The position numbers and the translations under genes are program-made. From NCBI GenBank assembly GCA_017474235.1, contig JAFVIB010000042.1, positions 1 to 64,000 of the forward strand: 64,000 bases of DNA, in the 5' to 3' direction. This document shows positions 35,713-45,163 of the stretch, piece by piece. Numbering within the stretch: position 1 is the first letter of the stretch; each line of letters begins with the position of its first letter. Under the pieces are notes generated by a model. It made no database searches. It saw nothing but the letters and a program-made list of their open reading frames with translations, and was not told where the DNA came from. The DNA comes from Alistipes sp. Lineage in GTDB: Bacteria; Bacteroidota; Bacteroidia; Bacteroidales; Rikenellaceae.

Positions 35713-36498
35713 ATGAGAGCAATATTTTACATACTTGCAGCCTGCGCGATGGTTGTTTCGTGCGGCGGAAAGCGTCCAAAGGCGAATAATAGTGCGGTTA
35801 AGGTTGCACCTCAAATGGTAGATATTGAGGTGGTTAAGAGTTTTGACCACCAGCAGTCGGCATATACTCAGGGTCTGCAATTTGTAGATGGAGTGATGTG
35901 GGAGGGCACGGGCGAATACGGCTCGTCTCGCCTGCAATATACAGATATGGCTACGGGTCGGGTTACTGTTGTGGCAACGCTGCCTGATAACCATTTTGGC
36001 GAGGGTATCACTCTGCTTGGGGACAGAATTTATCAGCTCACTTGGCAGAATGGGATTATGTATATTTATGACCGCAAAACCCTCAAAAAGGTCGATACAA
36101 AGCGATACAAGGGTGAGGGCTGGGGTCTTACAACGGATGGTCAGTGGCTCTATATGAGTGACGGAACACCCGATATTCGCGTGCTTGACCCTGTGACGCT
36201 TGAGGTTAAGCGTCGCATAAGCGTTGTTTGTAATGGCGCATCACTGCCATATCTTAATGAGTTGGAGTGGATTGATGGTAAAATTTGGGCAAATGTCTAT
36301 ACGCTCAATCAGATTGTTATAATCAACCCTGAAAACGGTATTGTCGAGAAGGTGGTAAACCTTGAGGGTCTGCTCCCTGAGAGTGAATATACGCCGACAA
36401 CAGATGTGCTGAACGGCATTGCGTACGACAAGGAGAGCGGTCGCATATTTGTTACGGGTAAAAATTGGAGTAAACTATTTGAAATCAGACTGTTATGA
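35713..36498 (+). CDS. Glutaminyl-peptide cyclotransferase lipoprotein
   Basis: This is a plant/bacterial-type glutamine cyclotransferase, which turns N-terminal Gln of exported peptides into pyroglutamate. I chose the ATG at 35713, giving a signal peptide with lipobox Cys17 (MRAIFYILAACAMVVSC). The five-bladed-propeller family motifs YTQGLQF, EGTGEYGSSRL and GEGWGLTTDGQWLYMSDGT are present. A nearby TTG at 35704 would add only three residues. The length is 261 residues. It overlaps the next gene as ATGA and leads a four-gene operon ending with mqnC. Confidence 0.9.
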   Translation: MRAIFYILAACAMVVSCGGKRPKANNSAVKVAPQMVDIEVVKSFDHQQSAYTQGLQFVDGVMWEGTGEYGSSRLQYTDMATGRVTVVATLPDNHFGEGITLLGDRIYQLTWQNGIMYIYDRKTLKKVDTKRYKGEGWGLTTDGQWLYMSDGTPDIRVLDPVTLEVKRRISVVCNGASLPYLNELEWIDGKIWANVYTLNQIVIINPENGIVEKVVNLEGLLPESEYTPTTDVLNGIAYDKESGRIFVTGKNWSKLFEIRLL

Positions 36499-37598
36499 CA
36501 CCAATAGAGTTTCGCAGAACTATTCATCGTAATCCGGAGCTATCTTTTGTAGAGCATAAGACGGCGGAGTTTATTGAGGCATCTCTTGCCGCAGAGGGTA
36601 TCTCTTGTCGCAGGGTGGCAGATACCGGTGTTGTGGCAAAAATTGAGGGTCGCGGCGACTTGACTCGCGCGGTGGTACTTCGTGCCGATATAGATGCGCT
36701 ACCGATTGTTGAGGCGACGGGTCTTGAGTACTCGTCAGTAAATGAGGGTGTTATGCACGCTTGCGGTCACGATGTTCACGCAGCGGTACTCTTTGGTACG
36801 CTTCAAAGGCTCAACGCCGAGCGAGATTTTGAGGGTACTGTGTTTGGTGTTTTCCAGCCCGGGGAGGAGTGTAATCCGGGTGGCGCATCAAAGGTGCTGG
36901 CAGAGAATCCGTTTGCAGGTTATAATGTGGTTGCTGTGATTGGTAACCATACAGATAGCGGTCTTGAGGTGGGTCAGATAGGCGTGTGTGAGGGTCCGTT
37001 TATGGCATCGAATGATGAGCTGCGCCTCTATGTTCGTGGTCGAGGTGGTCACGGGGCTATGCGTGATAAGATAGACGATACGGTGGCAGCTGCGGCAAAT
37101 ATTATTGCACGATTAAACTGCCTCAATGAGGATGAGTTGGTACTCTCTATCGGCAAGGTGCAGGCAGAGGGGGCGACAAATATAATCCCCGATTTGGTCT
37201 ATATGGAGGGTACTATGCGCACCTTCGACCAGCAGTTGCGTGAGCATATTTGGGGCGAAATAGCGGCAGTGGCGGCAGATGTAGATAGCTATTTCGGTAC
37301 AACGACACAGGTCGATATAAGTCACGGCTATCCGAGCGTTGTAAACAATGTAGAGCTGACAGATATAGTGCGCGGTTTGGCAGCCGAGCGTTTTGAGGCA
37401 GTGGAGTTGGATAGGCGATATACGGCAGAAGATTTTGGTTTCTATACAGTGCAATATCCTTCGGTGTTCTACCGTTTAGGTGTTGGTAGTGCAGCGGGTC
37501 GCAGCCATACATCGACCTTTGCTCCGGATGAGCGGGCGATAGCTGTCGGCGTAGATTTTATGTCTGAATTGACTCTAAGAGTTAAGATAGGTTTATAA
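36495..37598 (+). CDS. M20-family amidohydrolase
   Basis: This zinc-dependent amidohydrolase belongs to the M20D group (HipO/AmhX, N-acyl-amino-acid hydrolases). The metal-binding motifs RADIDALPI, HACGHDVHAA and GEECNPGGA are visible. A later GHGA and the C-terminal GRSHTSTFAPDE complete the pattern. There is no signal peptide, so it is cytoplasmic. At 367 residues it is slightly short of some relatives. It is coupled to the upstream cyclotransferase by a four-base overlap. The natural substrate is unknown; peptide or N-acyl amino acid scavenging fits the context. Confidence 0.88.
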   Translation: MTPIEFRRTIHRNPELSFVEHKTAEFIEASLAAEGISCRRVADTGVVAKIEGRGDLTRAVVLRADIDALPIVEATGLEYSSVNEGVMHACGHDVHAAVLFGTLQRLNAERDFEGTVFGVFQPGEECNPGGASKVLAENPFAGYNVVAVIGNHTDSGLEVGQIGVCEGPFMASNDELRLYVRGRGGHGAMRDKIDDTVAAAANIIARLNCLNEDELVLSIGKVQAEGATNIIPDLVYMEGTMRTFDQQLREHIWGEIAAVAADVDSYFGTTTQVDISHGYPSVVNNVELTDIVRGLAAERFEAVELDRRYTAEDFGFYTVQYPSVFYRLGVGSAAGRSHTSTFAPDERAIAVGVDFMSELTLRVKIGL

Positions 37599-37610
37599 AT
37601 TAGGTTAGTT

Positions 37611-39809
37611 ATGAAAAAGAAGAGGAATAGACGAGAGTCGTTCAGTGACAGAGCGAGCTTTATCGTCGGGATGTTCCGTGAGCAGCCGGAGCGTAAATTT
37701 ACGCTCAAGGCACTTGCTGCTGCATCAGGTGGTGCAGATAAGCAGGGACGAGATATGACAAAGAGCATTCTCGATACTCTGCTTGAGCAGGGTTATATTG
37801 AGAGTGAGGGTCGTGGCGGCTATAAGTTGTCGCGCTCGAAACTTACTCGTTATCAGGGCGTTGCCGATATGAGTAATAGCGGTAACCTCTATGTTACTTG
37901 TGAAGAGTTACAGTCTGATGTCTTTATCCACTCGAGAAATTCAAAGAATGCACTCAATGGCGATAAGGTTGAGTTTGTAGTAACTCATACAGCCCGTACG
38001 GGTGCTTTGGAGGGTGAGATTACAAAGATTATTGAGCGAAATAAGCGTTGCTATGCCGGTGTGGCGGAGGTCGTGTCGAAGAGTGCAATAGTTGTTGCGC
38101 CCGATTCGCGCCGTATGCCTGTCGATATATATCTGTCGCGCAAGAAGTATCCTAATGTGCAGACGGGCGATAAGGTGGCTGTACGCATTGCGCAGTGGTA
38201 TGAGGGCGACCAAATGCCGATTGGCGAGTTGGTAGATGTATTGGGTGCTACGGGCGATAATGATGCGGAGATGCACGCAATACTGCTTGAGTACGACTTG
38301 CCATATAAGTTCGAGCCGAGCGTGGAGCGTGCAGCAGAGGAGATAGATGGTACTATTACGGCAAAGGATTATGCCGAGAGACGCGATATGCGTGATGTGC
38401 CGACATTTACTATCGACCCTGCCGATGCAAAGGATTTTGACGATGCACTCTCTATCCGCAGTGTAGGCGATGGACTTTGGGAGGTAGGTGTGCATATAGC
38501 TGATGTTACGCACTATGTCCGCCCGGGAAGTGTGATAGATGATGAGGCTTTGGAGCGTGGTACTTCGGTCTATTTGGTCGATAGAACTATTCCGATGTTG
38601 CCCGAAAGGCTCTCAAATGAGCTCTGTTCACTTAGACCGCACGAGGAGAAGTTGTGTTTCTCGGCGGTATTTGTGATAGACGAGAAGCTCAAAATTACAA
38701 GTGAGTGGTTTGGTCGCACGGTGATATACTCTGACCGTCGCTTTACATACGAGGAGGCGCAGCAGGTTATCGAGAGTGGCAATGGAGATATGAAGGAGGA
38801 GATACTCACTCTTCATCGCCTTGCACAGGCTCTGCGCAAGGAGCGTTATCGTAAGGGAGCAATTGCCTTTAACCGCCGAGAGGCGAAGTTTAACCTTGAC
38901 GAGGCAGGTCATCCTACGGGCGTATATTTTAAGGTGCAGAAGGAGGCTAATCAGCTTATTGAGGAGTTTATGTTGCTTGCAAATCGCCGAGTGGCAACAT
39001 TCTGCGCAAAGCGTAACGGAAAACCTCGAACAATGGTATTCCGTGTACACGACGAGCCTAATAGTGATAAGTTTGAGCGTTTCCGTACATTCATTCTCCG
39101 ATTTGGACACCTCTTTAAGGCTCAAAAGGGTGTGGCAGTGGCAAAAGAGCTCAATAAACTGATGAGCGATATTCGCGGTAAGGCAGAGGAGAATGTGGTG
39201 TCGATGCTTGCAATCCGCTCGATGGCTAAAGCGGTATATACAACGGCAAATATAGGTCACTACGGTCTTGCATTTCCATACTATACACACTTCACTTCGC
39301 CAATTCGTCGCTATCCGGATATGATGGTACACCGTCTGTTGCAACGCTATCTTGATGGCGGAAAGAGTGCCGATGCAGATGCCTATGAGGCTCTGTGTGA
39401 ACACTCATCCGAGCGTGAGGTTGTGGCTGCCGAGGCGGAGCGTGCATCTATAAAGTATAAGATGGTCGAGTTTATGGCAGATAAGGTGGGCGAGGTCTTT
39501 GACGGTCATATCTCAGGAATGTCGGAGTGGGGTATATTTGTAGAGTTGGAGAACTCTATTGTTGAGGGTATGGTTGCCATGAGAGATATTGAAGGCGATT
39601 ATTACCGCTTTGATGAGGCTCGATATGAGGTCTATGGTCACTCTACAGGCAATACATTTACTCTTGGCGACAAGGTAAAGGTGAGGGTAAAGAGTGCCGA
39701 TTTGCGTCGTAGAATGCTCGACTTTACATTTGTTGAGGTTGATGGCGAGCCTATCGAGGAGCCGACAATCACTTTTAATGATAAGGTAAAGAAAAAGCGT
39801 AAAAAGTAG
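37611..39809 (+). CDS. rnr: Ribonuclease R
   Basis: This processive 3'-5' exoribonuclease can degrade structured RNA. It has an N-terminal helix-turn-helix-like region (residues 10-60), cold-shock domains, and an RNB catalytic core with the metal-binding aspartates in DPADAKDFDDALS. A C-terminal S1 domain (GEVFDGHISGMSEWGIFVEL) and a basic tail KKKRKK follow. The 732 residues fit RNase R. It follows the M20 gene by 12 bases and mqnC begins one base after its stop. Confidence 0.94.
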   Translation: MKKKRNRRESFSDRASFIVGMFREQPERKFTLKALAAASGGADKQGRDMTKSILDTLLEQGYIESEGRGGYKLSRSKLTRYQGVADMSNSGNLYVTCEELQSDVFIHSRNSKNALNGDKVEFVVTHTARTGALEGEITKIIERNKRCYAGVAEVVSKSAIVVAPDSRRMPVDIYLSRKKYPNVQTGDKVAVRIAQWYEGDQMPIGELVDVLGATGDNDAEMHAILLEYDLPYKFEPSVERAAEEIDGTITAKDYAERRDMRDVPTFTIDPADAKDFDDALSIRSVGDGLWEVGVHIADVTHYVRPGSVIDDEALERGTSVYLVDRTIPMLPERLSNELCSLRPHEEKLCFSAVFVIDEKLKITSEWFGRTVIYSDRRFTYEEAQQVIESGNGDMKEEILTLHRLAQALRKERYRKGAIAFNRREAKFNLDEAGHPTGVYFKVQKEANQLIEEFMLLANRRVATFCAKRNGKPRTMVFRVHDEPNSDKFERFRTFILRFGHLFKAQKGVAVAKELNKLMSDIRGKAEENVVSMLAIRSMAKAVYTTANIGHYGLAFPYYTHFTSPIRRYPDMMVHRLLQRYLDGGKSADADAYEALCEHSSEREVVAAEAERASIKYKMVEFMADKVGEVFDGHISGMSEWGIFVELENSIVEGMVAMRDIEGDYYRFDEARYEVYGHSTGNTFTLGDKVKVRVKSADLRRRMLDFTFVEVDGEPIEEPTITFNDKVKKKRKK

Positions 39810-39810
39810 T

Positions 39811-40902
39811 ATGCTTACACTGAAAGATATATACCGCAAGTCGCACGATGGCGGGCTGCTGACCTTCGAGGAGGCTTGTATGCTCTATGACAAAGCTCCA
39901 CTTGCCGAACTTGCCGAGGAGGCTGATTTGCTCAGACGGAGTGTTGTTGCCGACCCTGATGTTGTCACTTGGCAGATTGACCGCAATGTCAATACAACTA
40001 ATGTCTGCACATCGGGTTGCCTGTTCTGCAATTTTCACTGCAAACCGCATCAGACCGACCGTCACTTTATAACCACCATAGAGCAGTACTGCGCAAAGAT
40101 AGAGCGTATGATTGAGCTGGGTGGCGACCAACTGCTTTTGCAGGGCGGTATGCATCCGAAGTTGGGCATTGAGTTTTATGAGGAGTTGTTCCGTGAGCTG
40201 AAAAGTCGTTATCCTAATATCAGACTTCACGCCCTTGGGGCACCCGAGGTGGCACATATCGCAAAAATTAGCGGACTTACAACTCAAAAGACTCTTGAAC
40301 GATTGGTCTCTGCGGGTCTTGACTCTCTTCCGGGTGCCGGTGCAGAGATTCTTGTTCCGAGAGTGAGGAAGATTATATCTCCGGCGAAGCCGAGCGTTGA
40401 GCAGTGGGTTGAGGTTATGCACGAGGCTCATTTGATGAATCTGCCTACATCGGCAACAATGATGTACGGTCATATCGAGACGGCTCACGAGAGGGTAGAG
40501 CACCTTATCCGTATCAGAGATTTGCAGGCGGCAGTGCCTGCGGGTAACTATGGCTTTATAGCCTTTATTCCGTGGATATTCTGCTCAACGGGAACGCAGT
40601 TGGAGAGTCGTGGTGTTGTGTCGCACTTCTCTGCGCTGGAGTATATCCGTATTATCGCTACTGCACGCCTTGTGCTTAATAATATCCGCAACATTCAGGC
40701 GTCGTGGCTTACTGTGGGTAAAAAGACGGCGCAAACAGCTCTCCATAGCGGAGCAAACGATTTCGGCTCGATAATGATTGAGGAGAATGTTGTAAGTTCT
40801 GCCGGTGCCGATAACCACTTTGACGCTGAGGGTATTCAGCAGGCAATTCGAGAGGCTGGATTTACACCGAGGTTGCGCGACCAGCTGTATCGTTATAGAT
40901 AA
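39811..40902 (+). CDS. mqnC: Cyclic dehypoxanthinyl futalosine synthase
   Basis: MqnC is a radical-SAM enzyme of the futalosine pathway for menaquinone. The [4Fe-4S] motif CTSGCLFC has cysteines 66, 70 and 73. The diagnostic C-terminal block ASWLTVGKKTAQTAL...GANDFGS..IEENVVS separates MqnC from MqnE and CofG/H. The 363 residues match. Bacteroides species usually use the classical Men pathway, so this gene is a clue to a different lineage within the order. No other mqn gene lies in the window. The hairpin after it ends the operon. Confidence 0.9.
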   Translation: MLTLKDIYRKSHDGGLLTFEEACMLYDKAPLAELAEEADLLRRSVVADPDVVTWQIDRNVNTTNVCTSGCLFCNFHCKPHQTDRHFITTIEQYCAKIERMIELGGDQLLLQGGMHPKLGIEFYEELFRELKSRYPNIRLHALGAPEVAHIAKISGLTTQKTLERLVSAGLDSLPGAGAEILVPRVRKIISPAKPSVEQWVEVMHEAHLMNLPTSATMMYGHIETAHERVEHLIRIRDLQAAVPAGNYGFIAFIPWIFCSTGTQLESRGVVSHFSALEYIRIIATARLVLNNIRNIQASWLTVGKKTAQTALHSGANDFGSIMIEENVVSSAGADNHFDAEGIQQAIREAGFTPRLRDQLYRYR

Positions 40903-40903
40903 C

Positions 40904-40943
40904 AATAAGAGATGCAAAAATTTACTTTGCATCTCTTATTTTT
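40904..40943. terminator. Bidirectional terminator between mqnC and the exonuclease
   Basis: A 15-bp perfect stem (40904-40918 with 40926-40940), a 7-base loop and a T run follow. It lies between convergent genes. Confidence 0.9.
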
Positions 40944-40958
40944 CTATGTCTCACTCTC

Positions 40959-41534
40959 TTATTTTCCTAACAGAGTATTATAAATCTCCACACACACCCA
41001 AGCATCGGTGGCTGCGTAGAGTTGTTGTTGGGATGTAAGAACTTTTGCCTCCCAATTACTCAGGCGTTGAGCCTTTGAGACCTTCTTGCCCAAGACAATG
41101 CCTGATATTTTACGCAGGCTCTTATCTTTAATACCGTAACTCTCAACTTTATCCTGCAAATCGACAAAACCTCCGGCAGTGAAGTGGCGCAACTTATTCA
41201 GCCCCACGATGTCATTCTTTACAGCTGCACCGATTTTAAGGATATTTCGGTTGCTCAGAATGTCAGTCAGCGATTTTGTTATCTGCACACGGTTCAGACG
41301 AATAAGGAAACACTTGCCTCCGCCATAAAGTTGTAGCAGTGCCACCTTATTTGTTACCCCCGAAGTAAACGAAGGTCGGGTCTCTGTATCAAAGCCTATA
41401 ATGCTCTGTGCAGCGAGGTGATTACACGCCTCCTCAAGAAGAGCTGGTGTATCTACCACCACAATCTCTCCCTCAAACTGCACAGCCTGTAGAGCCGCGA
41501 CCTGTTCGTTTGTTATTGTCTCGATATACGCCAT
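40959..41534 (-). CDS. 3'-5' exonuclease, DEDDy (RNase D-like)
   Basis: This small single-domain exonuclease has 191 residues. The catalytic DEDDy residues are Asp49 and Glu51 (FDTET), Asp108 (KND) and the Tyr173...Asp177 pair in YAATDAW. It lacks the HRDC domain of full RNase D, so this is the short type found in many bacteria. It starts one base after the yidC stop and is likely co-transcribed with it. Substrate (RNA or DNA ends) cannot be read from sequence. Confidence 0.85.
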   Translation of the reverse strand: MAYIETITNEQVAALQAVQFEGEIVVVDTPALLEEACNHLAAQSIIGFDTETRPSFTSGVTNKVALLQLYGGGKCFLIRLNRVQITKSLTDILSNRNILKIGAAVKNDIVGLNKLRHFTAGGFVDLQDKVESYGIKDKSLRKISGIVLGKKVSKAQRLSNWEAKVLTSQQQLYAATDAWVCVEIYNTLLGK

Positions 41535-41535
41535 T

Positions 41536-43449
41536 CTATCTGTTCTGTCGCTTCTGAAGCTCCTCCTGCTGACGCATCAGCTCGTCATAACGCTGCTGGA
41601 AGCGAGACTTCTTACCCTTTGTATTGACCATCTTGGTATTGATGCTTGCGCGTACCTTATCGTCATCAACAAGTGCTCGGATACCGAACATCATCAGCAT
41701 AGTGATAATATTCGAGAGCAGGTAGTAGTAGCAAAGACCGCTCGAGTAGTCGTTAAACCAGAAGAGCATCATGATAGGCATCATATAGACGGTCATAAAC
41801 TTCATACCCGGCATCTGAGGCTGTGAGGCTGCGGTCTGCTTATAGTTCATATAAGAGTAAGCAAACAGCACAACTGCCATTAGCAGGCAGAAGAGCGAGA
41901 TATGGTCGCCATAGAACGGAATGTTGAACGGCAAATCGAGAATACTATCGTATGATGAGAGGTCATCACTCCAAAGGAATGACTTACCACGAAGCTCGAT
42001 AGAGGCAGGGAAGAAGCGGAACATAGCAATCAGAATAGGCATCTGTATAAGCATCGGCAGACAGCCGCTCATAGGGCTGATACCAGCCTTGTTGTATAGC
42101 TCCATAGTTGCCTGCTGCTTCTTCATTGCGTCCTCCTGACGAGGATATTTTGCATTGATAGCCTCCAACTCAGGACGCACTGCGCGCATCTTTGCTGTTG
42201 AGAGGTAGCTCTTGTATGTGAGCGGAGAGATTATCAACTTGACAAGGATTGTCAGAATAAGGATAATCAGACCAAAGTTCTCGATGTACTTGCTCAGGAA
42301 TGTAAAGAGTGGAATTACAACCCAACGGCTCACATAGGTTGAGAATATCCAACCAAGCGGAATAACACGCTCCAATGAGAGTGTATTACCATCGGCATCT
42401 GTGAGCTTCTTGAGAACAGGGAACTTATTTGGACCCAAGTAGAAGTTGAATTTGTAGCTATCAGTCTGCGGGGTATATGGCACAGCTGCTGCCATAGAGT
42501 ACTCCTTGATATATCCACTCTTCTCAGGCAGAGTCTGATAAGCAAGGTCAGCATAGCTGAACTCTACGCTCTGAGGAATAATGGCAGAGGTGAAGTACTG
42601 CTGCTTGAAGGCTACCCAATCAACAGAGGTAGATACGCTCTTACTCTTGTTGCCCTCTGAGACACCCAAATCCTCAATACCGGTCTCTGATGGATGACGG
42701 TAGTAGAGCGAGGTGTACATATTCTCATTCTTGTAGCTGCGCTCATTTTGGAAGCTGCGGTTGCTCCAGTCGATACCTATTGATGATTGGTTTGCCATAA
42801 TCGGAGCAAGACCCACCAACTCGATATCGAAATCGACCATATAGTCGCTAACCTCATCCTTTGTGTTGTGGAGAGTGTAGATAAAATCGAGCGACTCGCC
42901 ACCCTTGAAAGGCAGGCGGAGGGTCACACGCTGATACTCATCCTCGACAACTGTCGGCAGAATGGTAAAGTTATGCGAAGCGGTCTCGACCTTGATATTC
43001 TTCAGATTCTCCTTCACATAGAAGCTCATATCGAAGACTGCACTCTGAGGGTCAAAGAGCTTTACAAGCTCGTTACGCTCCTCTTTAGGTGCAAACTTTG
43101 TGTGCTGCTTTAGTGTAGCATCCGTAATCTGACCACCGAGGCTTGAGATTGTAAGAGATAGGTAGTCGTTCTGAAGAACAACCTCCTTAACCTCCTCGGC
43201 GTCAATGATAAATGGATCTGCCACAACAGCGGTCTGCGGAGTGATCTGACTAACCTCTGTGCTATCACTCTGCTGGGCTGCCAACTGCTCTGAAGCCTGT
43301 GTTGCAACGCTCTCCATTGCCTGCTCTATGGCAAGCTGCTCGCTGTACTTCTCCATCTGATAGTTGTTGTACAACATATAGGCGAAGAAGACAAGACCGA
43401 TAAGAATAAAACCGATTATTGATTGTTTGTTTGTGTTGTTGTTTTCCAT
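41536..43449 (-). CDS. yidC: Membrane protein insertase YidC
   Basis: YidC inserts membrane proteins with or without SecYEG. It has an N-terminal helix (residues 8-26), a large periplasmic domain (about 30-340) and five further helices, with the LKLIISPLTYKSYLSTAKMRA and GCLPMLIQMPILIAMFRFFPASIEL signatures of the conserved core. The C-terminal tail is basic and coiled (KSRFQQRYDELMRQQEELQKRQNR). The 637 residues are typical for Bacteroidota. It follows pyrG by 9 bases and precedes the exonuclease gene by one. Confidence 0.95.
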   Translation of the reverse strand: MENNNTNKQSIIGFILIGLVFFAYMLYNNYQMEKYSEQLAIEQAMESVATQASEQLAAQQSDSTEVSQITPQTAVVADPFIIDAEEVKEVVLQNDYLSLTISSLGGQITDATLKQHTKFAPKEERNELVKLFDPQSAVFDMSFYVKENLKNIKVETASHNFTILPTVVEDEYQRVTLRLPFKGGESLDFIYTLHNTKDEVSDYMVDFDIELVGLAPIMANQSSIGIDWSNRSFQNERSYKNENMYTSLYYRHPSETGIEDLGVSEGNKSKSVSTSVDWVAFKQQYFTSAIIPQSVEFSYADLAYQTLPEKSGYIKEYSMAAAVPYTPQTDSYKFNFYLGPNKFPVLKKLTDADGNTLSLERVIPLGWIFSTYVSRWVVIPLFTFLSKYIENFGLIILILTILVKLIISPLTYKSYLSTAKMRAVRPELEAINAKYPRQEDAMKKQQATMELYNKAGISPMSGCLPMLIQMPILIAMFRFFPASIELRGKSFLWSDDLSSYDSILDLPFNIPFYGDHISLFCLLMAVVLFAYSYMNYKQTAASQPQMPGMKFMTVYMMPIMMLFWFNDYSSGLCYYYLLSNIITMLMMFGIRALVDDDKVRASINTKMVNTKGKKSRFQQRYDELMRQQEELQKRQNR

Positions 43450-43458
43450 TATTGCTTA

Positions 43459-45078
43459 TTACTTATTCTCAGAAAATTTAAGTGCTGCATCCACAAACGA
43501 CACAAAGAGTGGTGCAGGGTGCTCAACCGTACTCTTATACTCCGGATGGTACTGTGTAGCGATAAACCAAGGGTGGTTTTGCAACTCAATAACCTCGACA
43601 AGCGATGTCTCAGGGTTTATGCCGACACACTTCATACCCTGTGCCTCAAATGCCTCACGGTAATCGCTATTGAACTCGTAAGTGTGGCTGTGACGCTCAA
43701 TTACAGAGGTAATGCCATACGCCTTTGCCGCCTTTGACTCAGGGTCGAGAGTACAAACATAACCACCAAGACGACGAGCATCGCCCTTATCTGCCTTATT
43801 CTCCTCCATAAGTGAGATTACAGGGTGCTTTGTAGTGTTGTCAATCTCTGCTGAAGCAGCATCCTCAAGACCAAGCACATTGCGAGCAAACTCAACTGTT
43901 GCGCAGTGCATACCAAGACCTACGCCGAAGAATGGAATACCGCTCTCACGCGCATACTTTACAGCTGCAATCTTACCATCTACACCGCGACTGCCTGCAC
44001 CAGGAGCTACAAAGATACCTGATACACCATCGAATAGTTCGGCTGCACTCTGATCAGTTACCTTCTCTGCCTTTACATAGCGAACCTTAACCTTACAGTC
44101 GTTCATTGCGCCGGCGTGGATAAATGACTCATTAATAGACTTATATGCGTCAGGAAGCTCTGTATATTTACCAACAAGAGCAACCTCTACCTTCTTTGTA
44201 GGGTTTTTAATCTTATCTACAAAGGCACGCCAAGCTGCAAGGTCAGACTCAGAGCCCTCGGTAGGCAGACCAAGACGCTGCATAACAACAAGGTCCATCT
44301 TCTGTTCGAACAGGCGCAATGGCACCTCGTAGATTGTAGGCATATCGACAGACTCAACAACAGCCTCAGGCATAACATTACAGAAGAGGGCAATCTTACG
44401 CTTGATAGATATCTCAAGCGGGTTCTCTGCACGCAGCACAAGCACATCCGGCTGCAAACCGTTCTCAAGCAGAGCCTTTACAGAGTGCTGTGTAGGCTTT
44501 GTCTTAACCTCGCCCGATGCTGCAAGATACGGCACCCACGCAAGGTGTACAAGGGCAGTGTTCTGATAACCCAAAGAGTTTCTCAACTGACGCACAGACT
44601 CGATAAATGGCAGTGACTCGATATCGCCCACAGTACCACCAATCTCGGTAATGATAATATCGAACTGCTTAGTCTGACCATTGAGCTGTATGCGACGCTT
44701 AATCTCGTCTGTGATGTGAGGAATGACCTGTACGGTCTTGCCCAAGTAGTCACCACGACGCTCCTTCTCAATTACAGTCTTATAGATTTTACCTGTTGTA
44801 ACAGTATTCTTATTTGATGTTGCAATTGATGTAAAACGCTCGTAGTGTCCCAAATCGAGGTCTGCCTCGGTGCCATCTTCTGTCACATAGCACTCTCCGT
44901 GCTCGTATGGATTAAGAGTTCCCGGATCTACATTGATGTAGGGGTCAAACTTCTGAATAGTGGTTACATATCCACGAGCTTGCAACAGTCTTGCAAGTGA
45001 AGATGAGATAATACCCTTTCCCAGTGATGATGCTACACCTCCTGTAACGAAGATGTACTTTGGTTTTGACAGTTTCAT
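43459..45078 (-). CDS. pyrG: CTP synthase with altered glutaminase site
   Basis: PyrG aminates UTP to CTP. The N-terminal synthase domain (GGVASSLGKG at residues 13-22; the Mg/ATP motif DPYINVDPGTLNPYEHGE) looks intact. The C-terminal class I glutaminase should have GICLGMQ with nucleophile Cys. Here it reads GVGLGMH at 385-391, so the Cys position is Gly387. The oxyanion PGGFG-type loop also reads PGAGS. His and Glu of the triad remain in YHPEYKS. The protein is otherwise full length (539 residues). It should still use free ammonia. It leads the pyrG-yidC-exonuclease operon. Confidence 0.93.
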   Translation of the reverse strand: MKLSKPKYIFVTGGVASSLGKGIISSSLARLLQARGYVTTIQKFDPYINVDPGTLNPYEHGECYVTEDGTEADLDLGHYERFTSIATSNKNTVTTGKIYKTVIEKERRGDYLGKTVQVIPHITDEIKRRIQLNGQTKQFDIIITEIGGTVGDIESLPFIESVRQLRNSLGYQNTALVHLAWVPYLAASGEVKTKPTQHSVKALLENGLQPDVLVLRAENPLEISIKRKIALFCNVMPEAVVESVDMPTIYEVPLRLFEQKMDLVVMQRLGLPTEGSESDLAAWRAFVDKIKNPTKKVEVALVGKYTELPDAYKSINESFIHAGAMNDCKVKVRYVKAEKVTDQSAAELFDGVSGIFVAPGAGSRGVDGKIAAVKYARESGIPFFGVGLGMHCATVEFARNVLGLEDAASAEIDNTTKHPVISLMEENKADKGDARRLGGYVCTLDPESKAAKAYGITSVIERHSHTYEFNSDYREAFEAQGMKCVGINPETSLVEVIELQNHPWFIATQYHPEYKSTVEHPAPLFVSFVDAALKFSENK

Positions 45079-45123
45079 ACCTTTATATATTTTGTAAAAA
45101 GTTCCTAACCTATACCTATTATC

Positions 45124-45156
45124 AAAAACAGATGACGGCGAACTGCCGTCTATCTG
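45124..45156 (-). terminator. Terminator of the DUF349 gene
   Basis: CAGAT-GACGGC pairs with GCCGTC-ATCTG (one bulge), spanning 45129-45156. T5 follows on the minus strand at 45124-45128. Confidence 0.85.
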
Positions 45157-45163
45157 TGTAGAA

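Noticed and set aside
38628..39404. Long antisense frame (258 codons) opposite rnr
   Set aside because: It is a shadow of a strongly coding plus-strand gene, with Cys/His/Ile-rich composition typical of complement frames.
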